In this document: piece after piece, positions 27,247 to 39,387 of the stretch | Numbering within the stretch: position 1 is the stretch's first letter | Layout of the letters: every line of letters starts with the position of its first letter | Assembly: GCA_013398275.1 (NCBI GenBank) | Contig: VZSE01008388.1 | Coordinates: 1,880,854 to 1,944,853 of the forward strand | Source of the DNA: Promerops cafer | Lineage: Eukaryota; Chordata; Aves; Passeriformes; Nectariniidae | DNA length: 64,000 nt | Direction of reading: 5' to 3' | Notes under the pieces: model-generated | Databases searched by the model: none | Told to the model about the DNA's origin: nothing | Seen by the model: the letters and a program-made list of their open reading frames with translations, nothing else | Position numbers and translations under genes: made by a program

Positions 27247-27648
27247 GTGTTGGGAGTCATGTCCACCCTTGCAGCAACTCCCCAGCTTTGTCCTGGTGTC
27301 CTGCATGGAGGTGAGTTTCACTCATGGCAAACATCTCTCACAGACTGTCAAACCCAAACACGAGTTATTGCCTTGTTGCTGGAGGTCAAGGGAGGTAAAG
27401 ACTTCACATGAATACGGTGGAAACAGAAAACAAACACACAAAAATCCCTAGCAAGAAAGGACAAGCCAACCCTAAGAAGCAAGTCCGTTACCCGTAAATA
27501 AAAAGAAGGCAATCACAACATGCGCTAAACTTGGAAGAGCCAAAAGTCATCTCTCATCTCTGATGGCTCACGGGCTTTCCAGCACAAACTTGCCTGGTGT
27601 CGTTTGTCACCTGCGAGGGGTAAGCTGCTCCTGAAGGCTCCTCTGTGC

Positions 27649-27671
27649 TGGTGTGTGTGCGTGCGTGCATG
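27649..27671 (+). repeat. Short TG/TGCG microsatellite
   Basis: A GTGTGTGTGCGTGCGTGC-type run of about 23 bp. Confidence 0.85.
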
Positions 27672-30600
27672 TAACTCACGGAATTTCAGCAAAGTCGCCT
27701 AAGAGGATTGTAGTCCTGGTTCAGCTAAAGACTTAGGATTCTGCATAATGTGTTAAGAGGAGCTTAATGCAATCCTACTACTCTGCCACAGAAACCCTGA
27801 ACAGCAGCCTGTCTGTTCTCACCTTTCCCCATCTGCTAGCCAGCTGTGGAAGAGCTGGCTGGCCCTAGGACTGCTTAAAGGAGCAGGTGCATAGGCAGAG
27901 TTTGTGATTCTACATCTGTCTTCTCATGAGAGCAGATTTTTGTGCTCACTCCAATAAAAAGACACTATGCAGGACAACTGATACAAAATTCATACGGTGT
28001 GGAGGATTCACATTTTTGCATAATCTGGAGGCCTCTGGTCGATGTCTTATAATAAAGGAGGCTTCACAGCTCTGAAAGAGGAATGGAGAGCCAGAAAAGA
28101 GCAGTTTCATGTCTCAGTGGCAGGAAGTATTCTGAAAGTGAGGAATGGATCCCTTGGCCAAAATTACGTCAACAAGGAGGACATGTGCTATTGTGGAATA
28201 AGTTATCATGGCTAAGGCAGAACAGGTAAGTGTGCACTTGAGATGAGACCAGCTTTCTTGAGGATTAGAGCAGGGATGGCAACAGGTAGGGAAAAAGGAA
28301 CAGAAAGGCAAGATACTCATAAATCAGACATGAATGCCAGGCAATAGTGAGGTCAAAAGGTTGGGTGAGGGTGTTTCCTGCTACTCATTTGCTGGGAAAG
28401 TTTGGGTTTTAATACCCAAGCCAAAATCACACACATCCTTATTCTGAACTTCTCCATGTCATTGTGCCCCATCTGCAAAACAAATGTTTGTGAAATCTTT
28501 TCTCCTAGATTCTGCATATCTTCTTCCTACATTCTCAGATTATGATGGTGCAGTGTAACCAACACTCTTGCTACGTGCTTAGGCACAAACCCCTCTGAAG
28601 TCTCCAATTACCGCCTCATATAAATAAAGAAAAAATAGTGCAGATTATGAAATAATGCATATTATGAAATAATTATGAAGATTTCCAGAAGTTATCACAC
28701 TGACCAGGATACTAGCACAATAAAGACTGGGGGAAAAAATAAAGGAAGAAAATATATAAACATGGTTTGCACACACATAGCAAAAAAATTACAGTTTCAG
28801 GTGAATGTGAGTGAGGCAGGGAAAGGAAGTGGACTGGAATATGAATTATTCCCTATTCTGGAAGACAGCAGAATGCTAGAACAGCATTTCAATGCTCCCC
28901 ATGCTGAAGAGTTTCTGAGTAGAGAATTGGAAAAGTAAAATGGCTGTAACAGCAGATCAGTGATACAAAGTGATTCCTGCTGTTCATAATCGGTCAGCAA
29001 CCAGGTGATGTGTGTAATAACATCTGTCCTAGATAAATATTGCAGGGAGTAGTCAATATAGACAAGCTTTACATGTTTATGAGGTTGCATTCAAGAAAGC
29101 AGTGACTTTGAGAAGCTCTGAAGCGTTAGTTAATTCACTGGAAGCTGGCTCTTGGCAGAGCAGGAAAGCCTAACCTATTTCTCCTGGTACATAATTAAGG
29201 AGATATGGAGTAGCAGAATGGACATTTCCCACTGGCATGGCATTGACAAAACATTTACCCACATTCAAAAGGGAAGCAGAATTACTTGGAAAGTTTCAGA
29301 AATGAGCTACAGAAATTACATACAATCTCTAAGATACTATCTAGGATAATAAATTCTTCAGGATACCATATAATTTATCTGAAGCAACTTAGGGACACTA
29401 TGATATTTTAATGATCTACTAAAGAAAAATACACTCAAGAGCAGAAAGGCTTATTACCCCACAAACAAAACCCTAATGAAGTCCAATCCAGAAAATGGAA
29501 CTCATAAAATTCAAGATGAAATTAAGATGCAGGGGTGGGGGGTTTTTTAAGACTTCAGGAAAGAAATAACTGAAATCATTTCCTGAGAAAAACGGTGAAT
29601 TTGTCATCACTTGGACTCTTTACATCCAGTCTGCGATAATTGCTAAAGTACGTGGTCTAGTTTACCAGAATGTACTGGGTTTGATAAGTACTGGGGAAGA
29701 ACAAAACCTCTGGACTGCCAGCTGGCCAGGCACAGCTCTGTGTGTCGGGTTTTGCAAGTGCTGTGACGAGATCAGCCACTGTGGTCCTTGTGGCTGTAAC
29801 AGTCAGATCATGTAATGCATTTTCCATCTGTAATTCTGACAGTGGCTTTCATAAGCAGCCAGTGAGGTGGGCTGACCCACTGTGACTGTGACCAGAGAGT
29901 CTCCTTCCTCAGTGCCTGGTCAAGACTAAAACCTTTGTTGGCATCACCTAAGGACCACTTTTCTTTTGAGGGGACAGATAATGAGGAATAGCCTTAGTGG
30001 GATTTCTCCACAATGTCTAAGCTACTTAAAGTTTGACATGTGGGCAATCCTGGAGCCAGAACCAGAGTCTCAATGGAGTTTTCCTTACATCTGCTGGCAC
30101 TGATTTTATCATCCATGTGCTGTGCTTTCTAGAAACTGATGAACAGGGTGAGATGTGAGCACCAACCTTTTATATTTGTCGAGATGATGACTCAGAAATA
30201 TACTGCTTTTCACTAGGGCCAGCATTAGATAAAGAAAATTAAGTGTATAAACAATAGCTATTATCAATCTCAGGGTGTGCCTACAGAAGAGTTAGGTCCT
30301 ATCAGGAGGCTTCAAAGAGACAAGAAGGACTTAAGGTATAAGCAACAGTAATGGAGAGTACCATACTTGACTCCAGCTCTCAGCTTTGCCATTAATGGTC
30401 TTTGATTACATGCATGTCCTCCTCCATGCCTGGACTTCTGCAGCAATAGAAAAATAGTACTTCCTGTCTCCCACCTGTATCTTTACAGATTCCCAGATCC
30501 AGGGGCTGTCTCTCTCTGCCTATGCTTGTGTAGTGCCCGGCAAAGAAAAGCGCTTTTGAGCTTCTCAACTTGTTTTCTTAAAAAAAGTCTAATAATAACT

Positions 30601-33600
30601 ACCATGTCTGCTGAATATGGTCACAATTTAGGAAGCAAAGTGTTTGGTCCTCGTTGAGGTTTTGCTGGAACCAAACAGATTGTATTGATGATGTCTAAAT
30701 TGTTTACATTTCATCTAACATCACATTTCAGTAAGATAAATAAGTTCCCCCAATATCTAAAAGATGTACAGTTCCCCCAGTCTGCTCTGTGGTCTGTGGG
30801 CTCATATGATTTTAAATTACCCCAGCTCTCAGAACATTGTCCACTAAAGACAACTTCTTTCTCCCCTCTTTTACCACTTCTCTTTTCCAGAATACTCTGT
30901 TCTTCCCTACTTGTGTTATGTCAATATAAGTATTTAAGTCCGGCCTGCTACAGAATGATTTTTTTATTTTGTTTTGTGTCCAAGTGGAAGCTTGCTACCC
31001 TGCTATGGAAATTATTGGAAGTTTTTCTATTCTCTTCCGTGAGCTCTTGGACTAGGTTGACTCAAATTCTCAGTTTACTTGTCTTATCTTTAGTGCTGAG
31101 AGCTGGATTACTATTGCTGGCAGGTATGGAGACCAGACTCCTTCCACAGCACAATTGTCTAGGAAATACACATTTTAAAGTGCTTAGAAGCCAGTGAGAA
31201 GGAAAAATAGAAGTGGGATGAGACTGGTAAAGGAGAGTAATACTGGTGTTCAAAACCCCATTTGTCTACTGCTAATGAAAATAATGGTTCACTAGAACAT
31301 TTACAGGAGCAAAAACACCACGTTTCACATGCTGGGAAGAGGATGGCATAAACTGCCTCTGGAGAAAAGACAGAGATTCAGTGAAAGATTTTCGGTAGCG
31401 AGTCATCATTTGTTAGTGAATTCTTTAGTGTATCACAGAGGATGTAAATATTCCACCTTAAATAGTGGAACGCCATCAAAATATCTACCAAATTCTTAAA
31501 AGATCATGAAGGAACCTACTACTTGTCACTTCCCAAAGCTGTGCACTCCTGCATGATGACACGGAGAAAGAAAATGCTCTTGCCCCTAAAGCAGAGGTGG
31601 ACTGTAAGTACCATAGCAATGCCCTTGAGATGCTGATGAAAAAAGACAATTCAGGAGAGCAGAGGTGAAGCCTCAGGATTTGGAGGGGAGTCCTAGTCAA
31701 GCTGAGCATGTGTTTAGTTGCAGAGGGTGGAACGAGAAATGTTGCTTATGAGAAGACAGTTCTTCTTTATCTCTGTGCTGAAGCTCTTTGCTAGGGGTGG
31801 AGAGCAGCTGCACATCCAGAACAAGGCAGACTGTTGAGAGCTTGTCTCTTGACACTCTTGCTCACAGGGTCTTGTGAAGTCAGGCTCTGCAGAGCACAGG
31901 TTTCCTTCTGGGTATTACCTCTGTATTCTAACACAACCAGCTGATTCTGATTCAGCAGTGGTGGCTTCCAGAAACAGAGGGAGTGCCCATCCATCTCCAG
32001 ACAGGTGCTGAATAGAAAAATGAAAGTAACTGAATAAAAATCCCTGGAAACAAAGATGGTGACAGCAAAAAAGGGGAAAGTAACTTTGTTACTCAACAGG
32101 CTATTACCTTTGGGAAGGAAACCATGTAATTTAATATTCCTCTGGACCATTCATCTTCATTCTCCTAACTTAAAATCAATAGCTGTCAGGTGGTGCCTGC
32201 AGAGGCCATTCAAATCAGATTATGTTATCATAGTTCTCCAGTCATCTCCAAGAGCAGGATCATGGTCATGAGGAGGAAATTTAGTTATTCAGGTACATGT
32301 TACCTTATTAAAAGTTTGAGCAAAGTACATTGAGCCATTATAATGGGATTAGGGTTTGAGTTGTGTTCTCAGGGTTGCCATGACTATGTGATTTTGGTAC
32401 CGTGCTGTGGGGCTTGGAGAGCACAGCTCCACTCTGGCCAACTGCAAATAATCCAGGCCATCAGCACAGAGGAGTGGACACCAGCATGGACTGTGGCCAA
32501 GAAAATGAAGCTTGTAGAGATTAGATTTATCTAGGTACAAATGCCTGAGGCAGAGACTGAAGGAGAGGTGTGGAAGGATACCAATGCCTACTCACACTTA
32601 GCAAAGTAGCAATCAGGGAGAGCAAGAAGAAACAGCTTTGATAAACCTTCTAGAGTGTCTCTCAACACCCATTGCCTGCCTTTTGCTTCACTATTAACAC
32701 ATGTCACTCCAGAAATCCAGTCTTTTCTCATTAGTGCCACCTGTTGTAATAGGGTATGAAGAACGATTTTTTCTCCATCTGACAGGAGTTCATGGGGTTT
32801 GACATCCTCCTCCACATTCTCAGTGGAACCCACATAATAGGCACTGAAAGGTGCCTCTCAGATGTAGACAGTGAAGGACAAAAGCTGAGGCAAGCAGGAG
32901 GACCAGACTCTGACAAACATCATCTTCCTGAGCTGCTCTTATAAAAAATTGTCTTGCTCCAGAACCAACAACACAGCACTTTTTAACACTGCTACTATTT
33001 GAATAGAACTACTACAGAGGTGAGATTCTCTGTCTGAGATCCACTCTTATAATTCAGCAACACACCAGCTTACCCAGGAAATGTTATTAGTGATGACCCG
33101 TGGACAAAATGGCCAAATTCTCAAAAAAATCTTGTCTCAGTGTAGGGTGCAGGTCTCTCAGTGAGTCCTGATTACGTTTGAAAATATATGCCTTTTATTT
33201 TAAACTTTGTCTTTTAATTTTTTCTGTTCCCACCCACCTTAAAATGGTCACTCCTCACGTTTTAGTCCTGTGACTGGTGCATGGCTAGCACAGGAGACAT
33301 TTCTAACAACAGGGAAAGCAACATCACTTTTCCAGTTACTCCTGTGCCTGGAATAACACTGACATTTTGGGACCACTTAGTAGGTTCCTATTCTTAATCT
33401 CCTGACAAGGAGTCAAAAGTACCTTGTCAAAACTGACAAGGGGTAGTTGTGGCCCCCTCAGAGAATGGCCAAAGCTGACACGTCTCCACAAACACTTTCC
33501 CAGGAGGGTTTATGGCACAAGGTTCAGCCCTTTCCTGTTATTACTGCAATCCTAAACTCACATGGCCAGCACCATCCCAGATGTGTGCCTTCTGGCCATT

Positions 33601-33630
33601 CCCAGCTTTTGATGGTATGTATATACATCA
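27672..33630. other. Single-copy DNA, no gene recognised
   Basis: The longest open frame here (30685-31197, plus) is hydrophobic and low in complexity and resembles no family I know. A 13-bp unit ATTATGAAATAAT repeats at 28644-28656 and 28661-28673. A consensus-quality donor CAG|GTAAGT lies at 28223-28231, but the upstream acceptor candidate is poor. Confidence 0.45.
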
Positions 33631-33850
33631 CTGAATCACACAGAATCACAGAATGACAGGATATGCTCAGTTGGAATGTACCCATAAGGATCACTGAGTC
33701 CAGCTCCTGGCCCTGCACAGGACCATTCCCTAGAGTCACACCATGTGCCTGAGAGCATTGCCCAAATGCTCCTTGAACGCTGACAGGCTTGGTGCTTGAC
33801 CACTTCCCTGAGGCCTGTTCCAACCATGGGTAAGAAAAAAGAAGTTGTAA
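33631..33850 (-). mobile_element. CR1 LINE 3' fragment
   Basis: Read on the minus strand this is the CR1 3' end. The terminal ATTCTGT-type repeats are at about 33631-33656, next to the window's AATCACACAGAATCACAGAA. Upstream comes a GTCCCTT-like equivalent region, then the body motif equal to the reverse complement of CTTGACCACTTCCCTGAGGC (33795-33814) and of CTGTTCCAA. The element is 5'-truncated, as most avian CR1 copies are, and diverged. It encodes nothing intact. Confidence 0.82.
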
Positions 33851-35827
33851 CACCTGCCAAAACCTCCACATTTATATATGCAACTGCTGGGTAAGGAAAT
33901 GCTGTCAGTACTGCAGTGCCCTGGCAGAGAACAGAGCACACTGCTACCCCTTCTCTGATTCACTAAATATGCAGGATATCCTGACCTATCACTCCACAGC
34001 CAAAAGAAGTGTGACATGTACTGTGGCAGAAGACTGCTCCCCTTCTGCATAGGGACCTGAATGAAGACAAACTCCTAACGTGCATCTGCAAAGTGCTCCT
34101 GGACCTGGGATTAACTCCTGGAAAACAGTTACACACTTAAAACCTTCAGCTGTCACAAAGCCTTTTTCACACACTCCCTCCCTGGATTGCTCTCCAAACC
34201 TGTCATGTGCTCAGGGATAAATTCCTTGATGAAGAGATTTACTTTTTTTTTCTTCTTCACATTATTTTAATATATTTCATAATCATTTTAGTCAGCATTT
34301 TTTCTTTGGAAATGCAGATTTTAGATCTTGGAGTGGTAAGAACACCCATGCATTCATGAAATGCAATAATTTCAGTTATGGGTTAAATGGGTACAAATAT
34401 GCAGTGCAGATTTGCCTAGGACAGGACAGGACAGGATTCCCCTCTCCTGGGCACCCAAAGACTCAGGCAACAAAAAAAGAGGCAAGGAGCTGCCCTCTCC
34501 AGGGTCTTGGCATCAGTCCAGGCTCTTCCCAGCTTCTCCCAAGGGATCCCTAGAGGTGTGTGATGGAAAGAGCAGGGCAGTGGAGTCTGTAGAGATGGCT
34601 GGAGGGTGACATTCATTCCCAGTGGGGAAAGGTGGACCCATTGGTTCTGAAGAGACATGCAGGCTCCTGCTGGCTCTCTGCACAGGGCGCCAGCCACAGC
34701 CGGCTTCTTTGTATGAAATCCTGGCCCCTCTCACAGACTACCATGTGTCCAAGAAAATCCTCTTTTTTCTCATCCTCTCTCTCTCCACAAAGAAATTCTT
34801 CCATAGAATTTCTTAGAATCCCAGAATGTTGGCCATTTAGCTGAAGTTTCTGGCCGCAGCACAATTATAATTGGTCTCTCATGGACAAGCTCAGCATGGA
34901 GGCCAAAAAACTGCAAGGGTTATTAATGACTGAGTTCCCTTCTACTTCCTAACTACCAGACAGGCAGGAAAGCTAGAGGGGAACACTTGGGGCTGAGCCA
35001 CTACTCTCCTCTCATACACACTGTCCTGGTGCTCCAGCGCCTTCTTGCAGACACAAAACCGTCCACAGTGCAGACACCAGATAGCACTGAGAGCTGTGAA
35101 AAGCAGATCAGGCATTCAGAAGCCCCTCTGGTGCTCAGAGAACATTTTGGGGGCCTTGTCCCTACAGCTGCAGTGCGTATCAGGGTGCAACCTTTACAAA
35201 GGCACCTGGTTTGCCACAGGCAAGGCTAGAAGGATAAAGAGACACAGCTGGAATAGCAGACTGAGAAAACAGAGTCAGACAGAGATCCTTCTCTCTCCGC
35301 CCCTCAAATAAAAAGACTGTCTCAGGAGAGGTTCAAACTGGGCAAGAATTGTATTATTATGATTATTACATTCCCATTTTACAACAATCACATGGCACAG
35401 TGCCAGCTGGCACTGGGAAGCCTTTGCTGCTTCTCCTTCCTTGCCTGACAAACACCGTGACAAGAATACAGTCCTTGTTAGGTTGAGAACTGAAGAATGG
35501 GAGAGGAGAGGCCAAAAACACCTCCTTGAACAATCACTGACAAGTAAACAGAGCTGCACTTAGGAAACACATATTTTAAACATATCTTCCCTGAGGTTTT
35601 TGGGGAGGGGAGCTTGATGCATGGGTTGGGAAGGTGAGCGTGTTCACACTCGGGCATATTTTTGTGGTGTCAAGGAGGCTAGTGGCAGCTAAGAGGAGAG
35701 TCCATGATGCCTTCATTTCACAGGGGAAGATAAAAGTGCATGAAGCTGAGAATTTAGGGACTCATGCCAACATAGCAGCTTGGGTAAATTTGGACTGGCA
35801 CTCCATGCTGGTCACGGCTGTGCTCAG
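33851..35827. other. Single-copy DNA, no gene recognised
   Basis: A GGACA pentanucleotide run lies at 34419-34435. A short AGAAT-rich stretch near 34803-34826 faintly resembles a CR1 end but is too short to assign. No gene was recognised. Confidence 0.45.
34419..34435 (+). repeat. GGACA pentanucleotide repeat
   Basis: GGACA is repeated three times and followed by GG, with no interruption. Confidence 0.9.
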
Positions 35828-35903
35828 CCTTTGATAAGGGTTTGTCTAACAGGAGCTCCTAGCAATCTGTGGTCATTCCAGCAAGCCATTCTCTTATCAA
35901 AGG
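35828..35903. promoter_or_regulatory. Inverted pair of TCF/LEF-like sites
   Basis: CCTTTGATAAG (35828-35838) and its exact reverse complement CTTATCAAAGG (35893-35903) are separated by 54 bp. Each holds a CTTTGAT core (TCF/LEF type) overlapping a TTATC core (GATA type, reverse). A perfect 11-bp inverted match at this distance is unusual by chance and could mark a small enhancer; it is not proof of one. Confidence 0.3.
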
Positions 35904-37431
35904 TCATGTCAAAAATTTGGAGGGGAGCAGGCCCAATAAATGCAGGTGACATAGGGCATTGTTTATTCATGTAAATGTTCCTAAAATCATACCTCCCACT
36001 GACAAAACAACTGTATGGAAGCACTGGGAAAAACTGTTGTTTCATCAGCAAAATTGTGCATGTCATCTGCTGTGGTTGAATAATTTTACACTGAGATTTG
36101 TACAGGGGAGCTAGCACTCAAGGTTTGGAAGTAGTGGATTTCAGAAAGACTCGTGCCTAATCCTGAACATGAACCACATGTAACTCTAAGACAATCTAAA
36201 TGAACTGTCACCATGGCACAGTTATTAGGTTTGTCCAAATGTGCATCCTTTTCCCTGCCACTCTGTTAGGCCAAGACATTAAGCTCTGGTAGCTGAAACA
36301 CTGATTTCACCCAAGCAACATTTGCACCAACCTACCTGAGCAAGGCAGGACAAGATTTGGCCTGTGCAGTCTCTGGCTGGTTTGATAAATAAGACAATAG
36401 CTGTGTTCTTGTCCTGCCCTAACTTTCCAGGGTCGGCCAAGAGACTTTGTAAGGGGATGTCCCACAAGGGACATTTATGTATCAATGTTTGGCATCTCCT
36501 CCCTAGAAATAATTGCCCAACTATTGTCTCTCCCTGCAGTGAAGGTCCTACATTTGGTCCTGTTTCTGTTGCACTTTTTCTATGACCTTTAGCAAATCTT
36601 TTCATTTCTGCTAAATCTGAGACAAGTTCAGCTTCACTGTCTTAAACAGGCTGGGGCTCAGATGAAGCTTCACGAGTCTCCTTGGACAAAGTCCGCCAAC
36701 TGCTGTCTCTTGAGCAGCCTTCCCTGAGATGGCAGCAAACCAAATCAGAGTGCTGAAAGTTCCATGGCCCTTGTGATCCACATGCCATCAAAAAGGCAGA
36801 GACCAAGAAGGGACCCATACCTCATTCCTGCAAGATTCAGGAGGCTGGTACAGCTCTGGTATGGCTCTACGTCTCCTTCTGTCCTTCCTTCCACACGCGA
36901 CTGATTCAGGAGAGTAAAAAGGCTCTATGAAACAACACATAAACGAGAGAAAAAGACACCTCTGGTAAATGTCCAAAGGCATCTGTCAGTAAAACCCTTT
37001 TAGTGGCCAGTTCTGCCTCCACCTTCCTCCCCAGGACAAGCATCCTCATAAAAGAGGGCTGCAAGCAGACTGCAGACAGCAGGCCTAAGATCCCAGCATG
37101 GCTGCTCCACAAAGCATGAAAGTGAGAGAAAAAGGGGAAGGGAGAGTAACAGCTAATACTCTTCAACAACCTGTCCTCTCATGCTTTAGTAAAACTGGCA
37201 CTGTGATTTTGAAAGGTAATAAGGAAGACAGAGTGATCTGACACCATCCACCCTGCACCCCTCCTATGGTAAGATTTAGATTGAGCTGTAAGTGACCAAA
37301 TAGAGCTGGTGAGAGAGACATAGCTCTCTGCCTGGATCTATTTTGACTTTATTTGCTCCTCCTCTCTTCACAACTTGGCATTTCCCATATATAATTTTGA
37401 ATTATTAAAAATCAAATTTCCTTGGTGATGG
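35904..37431. other. Single-copy DNA, no gene recognised
   Basis: No exon, RNA gene or repeat family was recognised. Confidence 0.5.
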
Positions 37432-37462
37432 GTTTGCATTAATCTTGGGATACGTTTGCATT
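37432..37462 (+). promoter_or_regulatory. Paired POU-octamer-like motifs
   Basis: GTTTGCATT occurs at 37432-37440 and 37454-37462, 22 bp apart (two helical turns), each followed by an (A/G)AT. TTTGCAT is the core of the octamer bound by POU factors. The flanking DNA (37381-37470) is AT-rich and not a recognised repeat. Confidence 0.25.
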
Positions 37463-39141
37463 GATATTACTCTTAGTTTCTTCTCTTCCTCAGAGATAAG
37501 ATGGTTTTGCACATGGATGGGGAATCATTTTTTCAGGCATGACATTCAACCCAGGTCCAGCTGAATCAAACACATTATTTTTATCAGGATGCATGTAATG
37601 GCTAGGTCACGAGTAAAAGATGACATGGGAGCTGTGGGAGGTTGTCCAAAGCTGGAATATGCTGAGGCCATTTCTCCAAGCAGCATAATACTCTGCAATG
37701 TGCACTACTCAGGTGTATTACGCAGGGAAAGAGAGGGGCTGGACAAAAGGCCAGCCTTCAAACATGCAATTGTGGCACTCTTCTTTTGGAGCAGGAATGG
37801 CTGGTATGAACAGCTGGTTATTGTAGGCAATGTCCCAGCTTCCCTGTCTCCAGTCAAGAGTGCTACACGCCCCAACGGATTGGCCCTGGTGACCATGGGA
37901 GAGAAGTGCAGGCTTTCTGAATGACCGGGGCTTTCTGGGTACAGCATAGATTTGAAGGGTGTGGATAGAAGTTGATGGTGAAGGGCCTCGCTTATTCAGC
38001 CCCCAATTTATCACCTCTGCTGAGCCCACACCAAAGCAGCCACTTCCTGTTCTGCCTATGCCTGTAGCTCTTTTCCTGGTACCCAATAAATACTCATCAA
38101 TAACAGCACTTAGTGCTTTGTCACATGTTCTGCCTACTAACCCCAGACCAGAAAATATTTGACCCTGAGTGATGTTTTCCTTCTCCCCAACCGTACTTTG
38201 TAGTATCAGACTTCAATCTACGTCCAACTCAAACTTCAGCTAAAGAATGTGTTGCTGCTAATGTATAACCAGGGAGTGTGAAGCTGCGTGTGAGAACAGC
38301 ACACACTAGCAGAGTGAGAACAACAGCAAGCACATTGTGCTGCTGCAGAGCATTGTTTGATGTACTTTTTGCAGGACTGTGTCTGGAAACTTCAAGTTGA
38401 AGCTAGCTGCAAATGCAGCTGCCTGCGTGTTCCAGGGCCAAAGCACATCATGGAAGAACTGAAGACTCATCCCTTCTAGGTGTTTGGTTTTAATCTGCAC
38501 TGCTCAAAGAAGTCTAAAATCTGACTAATACTAAATCTGTCTCTTGCCCCATGCCACACTGTCTGGAGTCTGTCTGGGAGGAGATTTAACAGCAATCTCC
38601 CTACATCTCTGGACCTGGCATCAAACCTTGCCTCTCCAAAGCTCGATTTTCTAAGCCTGCTATTGGCCACATCCCGTTCCTCTCACATGCAAAACTTCTG
38701 CTGTGTGATGAGCTGAGAGACATTGGGGCAAGGGAGAAGCAGCTTCTAGGATGACTTCAATGGTGTGTTATGCACAAAAAAAGGCACTTCCTACATTTAA
38801 TTATTGCAAAGGCATATGTGTAGTCATTTAGCGGGAAGCATTCCTGCAGTCCCACAGAGAGCACGCATGTGAATACACTGCATTCCCTGGTGCCAGCTAA
38901 CATCACCAAGGCTTGACAAACTGGCACCTGCTCACAGTGGGCAAAGGTGGTTCAATTAAAATTCCCTTGGATCAGCTGAGACACTCCAGTTTGGCAGCTG
39001 GCGTGGTAGTTGCGGGGCCAGTGTGGGTGAGTGGGTGAGTTGCAGCAGCACTGCTGCAAGCAGCACAGAGGATTCCCCAGGCAGGAGAGGCTGCATGAGC
39101 CAGGTCAGAGCTGCCTCCTACAGCCACAGCAACCACCTCAG
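37463..39141. other. Single-copy DNA, no gene recognised
   Basis: No exon, RNA gene or repeat family was recognised. Confidence 0.5.
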
Positions 39142-39387
39142 ATGCACTACGTGCTTCCGCCCACCATGGAACATTTCCTAATACCCTCTGACAAACGCAG
39201 CATGCTGCCGAAGCAGAACAGAGTTTGCCTGCAGCTAGAGTGCCCAAATCCAAAATACGTGCCACAAGACAGCATGTGCGAGACCAGGAAGAGGCAGGGA
39301 GATTTTGCACGGTGTATCCAGAACAACCAGATGGGACAGTTTTCACTCAGAGAAATGAGTGAAATTATGGCAGGCCAAGATGGCTGA
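39142..39387 (+). other. Small ORF with strong Kozak context, unknown
   Basis: An in-frame ATG at 39142 and another at 39166 open a frame of 81 or 73 codons ending in TGA at 39385-39387. The second ATG lies in CCCACCATGG, close to the ideal Kozak context. The frame contains several CpG codons, which is more than its surroundings have, and extends upstream without a stop to about 39031. I see no domain, signal peptide or membrane segment; the predicted peptide is polar with several Cys, Gln and Met residues. It may be a lineage-specific peptide, a terminal exon, or chance. Confidence 0.12.

Noticed and set aside
28134..28225. Possible 92-nt exon ending in a consensus CAG|GTAAGT donor
   Set aside because: The upstream acceptor lacks a pyrimidine tract and the translated sequence resembles nothing known.
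30685..31197. 170-codon plus-strand open frame
   Set aside because: Hydrophobic, compositionally biased, no domain or splice context recognised; such frames occur by chance in 64 kb.
32734..32747. CTCF-like motif on the minus strand (12 of 14 consensus positions)
   Set aside because: By my rough estimate about a dozen matches of this quality are expected by chance in 64 kb on two strands.
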